A stretch of DNA of 42,604 nucleotides from an uncultured Eubacteriales bacterium (GTDB lineage: Bacteria; Bacillota; Clostridia; Oscillospirales; CAG-272), in the NCBI GenBank assembly GCA_934486825.1, contig CAKSQF010000019.1, positions 1-42,604 of the forward strand, in the 5' to 3' direction. Of this stretch, positions 39,438 to 42,604 are shown piece after piece. The notes beneath the pieces were generated by a model. That model searched no databases. It was not told the DNA's origin and worked only from the letters and a program-made list of their open reading frames with translations. Within the stretch, counting starts at the first letter, position 1; the number at the start of each line of letters is the position of its first letter. Position numbers and translations under genes: made by a program.

Positions 39438-40553
39438 GTGAAGGTTCTCATTCTGTCAATAACAGCAGGTCAGGGACACAATTCATGTGCAAAGACGCTC
39501 AGCGAGGTATTTACCTCAATGGGAGTCGAAAACCACGTCCTTGATACTTATGCATATATAAGCAAATTCATGTGCGAGGCATTTTCGGAGGGATATCTTC
39601 TGTCACTCAAGGCAAAATATCTCTATGCAAAGGGCTACAACATGCTCGAAAGGCGGGAAGCCTCCGAGCACTCGGCGATGCGCACGTCAAACAAGCCGAT
39701 TGCCAAAAAGCTTCTCAAATACATAAACGAATACGCCCCGGATGCCATTGTGTACACTCATGTGCTTGCGGGTCTTGTTCTTGATATTCTCAAGGAAAAC
39801 CGCAGTATTGACTGCAAGCTGTACGGTATCGTCACCGATTTCACGATGCATCCCTACTGGGACGACTGCCTGCGAAGCGAATACATAGTAATTCCGAACA
39901 GTCTGCTCACGGAAAAAGCGAAAGCAAAAGGCTTTCTTAAATCGCAGATACTCGATACAGGAATACCGATATCCGAAAAGTTTTCGACAGTCGGCGACAA
40001 GAGCGCGGCAAGACAGTCACTCGGACTTGACGGAAAGTTGCCGACCATCCTTCTGATGGGCGGAAGTATGGGCTACGGCAACATTGCGTCGGTGGTAAAA
40101 CAGCTTGATGAGCAGCCGATCGATTTTCAGATAATTTCGGTGTGCGGCAACAATGCCGAAATGAAGAAAACCATAGATTCGCTCACAGTCTCGAAAAAGC
40201 TGCTAAGTCTCGGGTACTGTAAATGCGTAGATCGGCTGATGGATGCCTCCGACTGCATAATTACAAAACCGGGCGGACTTACATCGTCCGAGGCGCTGGC
40301 AAAGCGCCTTCCGATGATAATCGCAAACCCGATTCCGGGGCAGGAGGAGCGGAACACGGATTTTCTTCTCAACTGCGGTGCGGCTATAAGATCGTCGGAA
40401 TTTCAGCCGATCGATGAAATGCTTCATCTGCTGTTTTCAAGCAAAACAAGGCTTTCAACAATCCTTTCCGCCGTCGATGAAATACGTCGTCCGCGCGCAA
40501 CGAGAGATCTTTGCGAATTCATCGTGAATAATTACAACAAAAAAAGAAGATAA
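39438..40553 (+). CDS. MGDG synthase/UgtP-like diacylglycerol glycosyltransferase
   Basis: A 371-residue GT28-type glycosyltransferase that would move glucose or galactose from a UDP-sugar to diacylglycerol, making membrane glycolipids and possibly the lipoteichoic acid anchor. The N-terminus ILSITAGQGHNSCAKTL is the MGDG synthase signature. The C-terminal sugar-nucleotide domain has LMGGSMGYGNI and TKPGGLTSSEALAKRLPMI. A GTG at 39438 with AAAGGAG ten bases before it is preferred; an in-frame TTG at 39405 lacks a good site. It is monocistronic, between a consensus promoter and a bidirectional terminator. Confidence 0.88.
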   Translation: MKVLILSITAGQGHNSCAKTLSEVFTSMGVENHVLDTYAYISKFMCEAFSEGYLLSLKAKYLYAKGYNMLERREASEHSAMRTSNKPIAKKLLKYINEYAPDAIVYTHVLAGLVLDILKENRSIDCKLYGIVTDFTMHPYWDDCLRSEYIVIPNSLLTEKAKAKGFLKSQILDTGIPISEKFSTVGDKSAARQSLGLDGKLPTILLMGGSMGYGNIASVVKQLDEQPIDFQIISVCGNNAEMKKTIDSLTVSKKLLSLGYCKCVDRLMDASDCIITKPGGLTSSEALAKRLPMIIANPIPGQEERNTDFLLNCGAAIRSSEFQPIDEMLHLLFSSKTRLSTILSAVDEIRRPRATRDLCEFIVNNYNKKRR

Positions 40554-40564
40554 GGCAAAAAGTA

Positions 40565-40605
40565 TTCAGCCGTATACCCTCATGGGCATACGGCTGAACT
40601 TTTTT
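40565..40605. terminator. Bidirectional terminator between glycosyltransferase and cohesin genes
   Basis: Long stem (40565-40579 with 40584-40598, one mismatch), loop TCAT, then TTTTTT on the plus strand. The opposite strand has AAAAAG before the stem, giving a T run for the convergent gene too. Confidence 0.88.
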
Positions 40606-40607
40606 AT

Positions 40608-41756
40608 TTATCCTTCTGTCTTATACTGCTTTCTCTTTCTGATTGAAAAGGCAATAACAAGGACCGCGGCGAGGGTCGCCGTAATTACTATTCCTATCGG
40701 CAGACCGGTCTGCGGAGGTGTCGGAAGCTTTTCGACCCTCTCTGTCTTTGTGGCTTTGCAGTCACTGCATGTGAACAGCTTCTCTCCGTCAGCCTCTTCG
40801 GTCGGTTCCTTCGTTACCCTGCCGTTATCCCAACTGTGATCGGCTTCGTCCTTCTTCTCGTGGCACTTGGAACATTCGTGCCAGTGCTTTGCATCATTGC
40901 TCTTCCACTCTTCACCGTAATCGTGAGTGTGGGGGAGCTTTTCGGTGTCTACGAGCTTTGTTGCTCCGCAGACATCACAGGTGAACTTCTTCTGTCCGCC
41001 CGCATCCTCGGTCGCCTCGACGACGGTTACTCCGTTGTCCCAGCTGTGGTCGGCTTCGTCGGCTTTGGCGTTGCAATCAGAACATTCATGCCAATGCTTT
41101 GAATCGTTTTTCTTCCAGTCATCGCCGTAATTGTGATTCTTAAGTTCTCCCGCTTCAAATGTCTGCTCACCCTTTGCGCCGCAGATCGAACACTTATAAT
41201 AATACACTGCTTTTGCGGTACAGGTTGCCGGAGATTTGATATACCCGTCGCTTGTATCCTTTTCCGAAAAATCGTGAGCGCAGTTGACATGTACCGATAT
41301 GCTTGCGACGACCGTACCCGGATTTGTTTTTGTACCGTCGGCATCGACATATTCGTTAAGCTTCATTTCTATGTTGTTATCGCCAAGCTTTGCCGCATCA
41401 TTTACTTTGAAAACATATGTGGCAAGTATTCCGGTATCGGTGTTGTTTTCCCCGGCAGGATCAAGCCATACCTGATTGGGAAGCTTCGGACCGCCCGTAA
41501 AATTGAATCCTGACATTCCGTTTGTCACCGAAACAAGCGTAAACGCTTCCTTGTCGTACACGGGTGTGATAAGCAACATGGCAACGCCTTTGTTCTGCTT
41601 CAGTTCAAGAGTCAGTGTCACATTTTCGCCTCTGACGGGGTCTGCTCCGCTGTTTTTGAGAGCAAATTCAAAGCCCTCTTCGGCAACAGCCGGAATGGTG
41701 AAAAGCGTGCCGCACATGATTATCAGTGCAACAAGCAGTGCAATTGTTTTTTTCAT
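40608..41756 (-). CDS. Cohesin-domain cell-surface protein with HWHEC repeats
   Basis: A 382-residue exported protein. Residues 1-25 are a signal peptide cut after AVA. Residues about 28-158 resemble a type I cohesin (GENVTLTLELKQNKG, VYDKEAFTLVSVTNG, TGILATYVFKV), the module that grips dockerins. Residues about 160-340 hold Cys/His-rich repeats: two 70-residue units containing HWHECSxC and a later CxxC, plus partial units. The C-terminus is PPQTG (347-351), a hydrophobic span and RKRK, a likely sortase-type sorting signal, though the first residue of the motif is atypical. AAGGAG precedes the ATG. It lies 20 bp after the dockerin gene in one operon, so the two proteins probably meet at the cell surface. 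Confidence 0.82.
   Translation of the reverse strand: MKKTIALLVALIIMCGTLFTIPAVAEEGFEFALKNSGADPVRGENVTLTLELKQNKGVAMLLITPVYDKEAFTLVSVTNGMSGFNFTGGPKLPNQVWLDPAGENNTDTGILATYVFKVNDAAKLGDNNIEMKLNEYVDADGTKTNPGTVVASISVHVNCAHDFSEKDTSDGYIKSPATCTAKAVYYYKCSICGAKGEQTFEAGELKNHNYGDDWKKNDSKHWHECSDCNAKADEADHSWDNGVTVVEATEDAGGQKKFTCDVCGATKLVDTEKLPHTHDYGEEWKSNDAKHWHECSKCHEKKDEADHSWDNGRVTKEPTEEADGEKLFTCSDCKATKTERVEKLPTPPQTGLPIGIVITATLAAVLVIAFSIRKRKQYKTEG
40700..41280 (-). repeat. 210-bp repeats in the cohesin gene
   Basis: Two units with a 70-residue period are visible in the protein (HWHECSDC and HWHECSKC copies, each followed by DEADHSWDNG), preceded by a partial, more diverged unit. Boundaries are approximate. 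Confidence 0.7.
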
Positions 41757-41776
41757 GTCAGTTTCTCCTTATATTT

Positions 41777-42604
41777 TTATCTGCCCAGAATCACAGTCGA
41801 TGTCCCGGTGCCGTAATCATAATTTGCCATATAACGACTCAGAAGCACAAGATCGATGCCGTCAACAACTCCGTCGCCGTTTGCGTCGGCTCCCGGGAAT
41901 ATATCAACAGTCGATGTTCCGGTCGAATAATCGTAGTTTGCCATGTATCTGCAAAGGAGGACGAGATCACTTCCGTCAACCGTTTTGTCACCGTTTGCGT
42001 CTCCGAATCGGTACTTTCTGTATCCGCAGGAGCAGAAATATGTCTCGTCGTCAAAGGTATGCGCGTCCTCGTCGACTCTGTCCCCGCATACTTTGCACTC
42101 ATGCCAGTGATTTTCCTCGTCCGTTTTCCATGCGGTATCATAGTCGTGCGTTATTTCACGCACATATCCGCAGACATTGCAGTCGGTGTCACAAGCATTG
42201 TCGAATACATGGCTGCTGACATTCTTCCTGTCGCCACATACCTTGCACTCGTACCAGTGCTTTTCCCCGTCCGTTTTCCATACGGTGTCGTAGTCGTGCG
42301 TTATCTGACGCACATATCCGCAGACATTGCAGTCGGTGTCGCAATTGTTGTCGAATGCATGGCTGCCAACGGTATTTTTGCTTCCGCATACTCTGCACTC
42401 GTGCCAGTGCTTTGTGCCGTCTGTTTTCCATACGGTATCATAGTCGTGTGTTATCTGACGCACATATCCGCAGACATTACAGTCGGTGTCGCAATTGTTG
42501 CTGAACACGTGATTGCTGACATTCTTCCTGTCCCCGCATACTTTGCACTCATGCCAGTGATTTTCCTCGTCCGTTTTCCATGCGGTATCATAGTCGTGCG
42601 TTAT
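41777..42604 (-). CDS. Dockerin protein with 50-residue Cys/His repeats (5' end beyond window)
   Basis: The frame stays open to the right edge, so at least 275 C-terminal residues are seen and the N-terminus is missing; the GTG at 42508 is only an internal codon. Three full and one degenerate 50-residue repeats (ITHDYDTxWKTD, HWHEC, VCG, CDTDCNVCGYVR) are followed by a type I dockerin at about the last 75 residues. The dockerin has two calcium loops, DANGDKTVDGSD and DANGDGVVDGID, each followed by LVLLxRYMANYDY. In each repeat, Cys/His pairs could bind zinc. A secreted function and pairing with the adjacent cohesin are inferred. Confidence 0.85.
   Translation of the reverse strand: MTHDYDTAWKTDEENHWHECKVCGDRKNVSNHVFSNNCDTDCNVCGYVRQITHDYDTVWKTDGTKHWHECRVCGSKNTVGSHAFDNNCDTDCNVCGYVRQITHDYDTVWKTDGEKHWYECKVCGDRKNVSSHVFDNACDTDCNVCGYVREITHDYDTAWKTDEENHWHECKVCGDRVDEDAHTFDDETYFCSCGYRKYRFGDANGDKTVDGSDLVLLCRYMANYDYSTGTSTVDIFPGADANGDGVVDGIDLVLLSRYMANYDYGTGTSTVILGR
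42005..42604 (-). repeat. 150-bp tandem repeats encoding 50-residue units
   Basis: Units at 42455-42604, 42305-42454 and 42155-42304 are closely similar; 42005-42154 is a degenerate last copy that switches into the dockerin. The array continues past the window edge. Confidence 0.9.

Noticed and set aside
42005..42604. Tandem repeats as a possible CRISPR array
   Set aside because: The period is 150 bp, units are coding and in frame, there are no unique spacers of constant length and no cas genes.
40608..42604. Zinc-ribbon repeats as a DNA-binding or transposase protein
   Set aside because: The proteins have a signal peptide or a dockerin and an anchor-like tail, so they are exported; the Cys/His repeats are surface modules.

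Overview
The window reads as chromosomal DNA of a spore-forming, Gram-positive anaerobe of the class Clostridia, probably an uncultured gut member. Evidence from gene content: a Gram-positive PolC replicase, the sporulation genes spoIVA and ylmC/ymxH, MEP-pathway isoprenoid genes (dxr, ispG), a UgtP/MGDG-synthase-like glycolipid glycosyltransferase, a cohesin/dockerin pair, and the Bacillota-type gene order around rpsB-tsf and uppS-cdsA-dxr-rseP-ispG-polC. There is no phage, IS element, CRISPR array or tRNA gene. The left edge ends in what looks like an rRNA-operon leader and the right edge inside 150-bp tandem repeats. Both are typical assembly break points, so this may be a whole contig.

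Layout. 1-90: leftward rRNA-type promoter and leader. 77-2144 (-): ABC-F ATPase and DUF523 protein. 2256-4259 (-): cell-wall lipoprotein with a dead VanX-like domain, an SH3 domain and a live M14 carboxypeptidase domain. 4358-9691 (-): one operon of alpha/beta hydrolase, mnmE, mnmM-like, rsmF-like and ferredoxin-type aldo/keto reductase. 9892-12984 (+): three-gene redox operon (GlpA-like, FAD oxidoreductase, DUF1667). 13103-15960 (+): glyA, a hexapeptide acetyltransferase and a nucleoside hydrolase, closed by a bidirectional terminator.

16005-27658 (-): the housekeeping run pyrH-frr-uppS-cdsA-dxr-rseP-ispG-polC plus an unknown Cys-motif protein, covering nucleotide supply, ribosome recycling, undecaprenyl and phospholipid precursors, MEP isoprenoids and DNA replication. 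A Na/Pi cotransporter (27786-29540) sits between it and rpsB-tsf (30676-31434, own promoter and terminator). 31639-33786 (-): spoIVA, ylmC and a small acidic membrane protein. 34014-34385 (+): a DUF1508 protein.

34446-39112 (-): rpmG-secE-nusG-rplK-rplA with a candidate L1 operator before rplK, then a terminator, then a degenerate CPBP-like membrane protein and a pepD-like dipeptidase. 39438-40553 (+): glycolipid glycosyltransferase. 40608-42604 (-): a cohesin-bearing, probably wall-anchored protein preceded in the same operon by a dockerin protein that runs off the window.

The points most worth following up are the adjacent cohesin/dockerin pair with shared Cys/His repeats, the ABC-F protein with one intact and one degenerate ATP site, the VanX pseudoenzyme fused to an M14 peptidase, and a sequence element shared by the leaders of the two ribosomal-protein operons. 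Promoters were found by eye; most have exactly 17-bp spacers.
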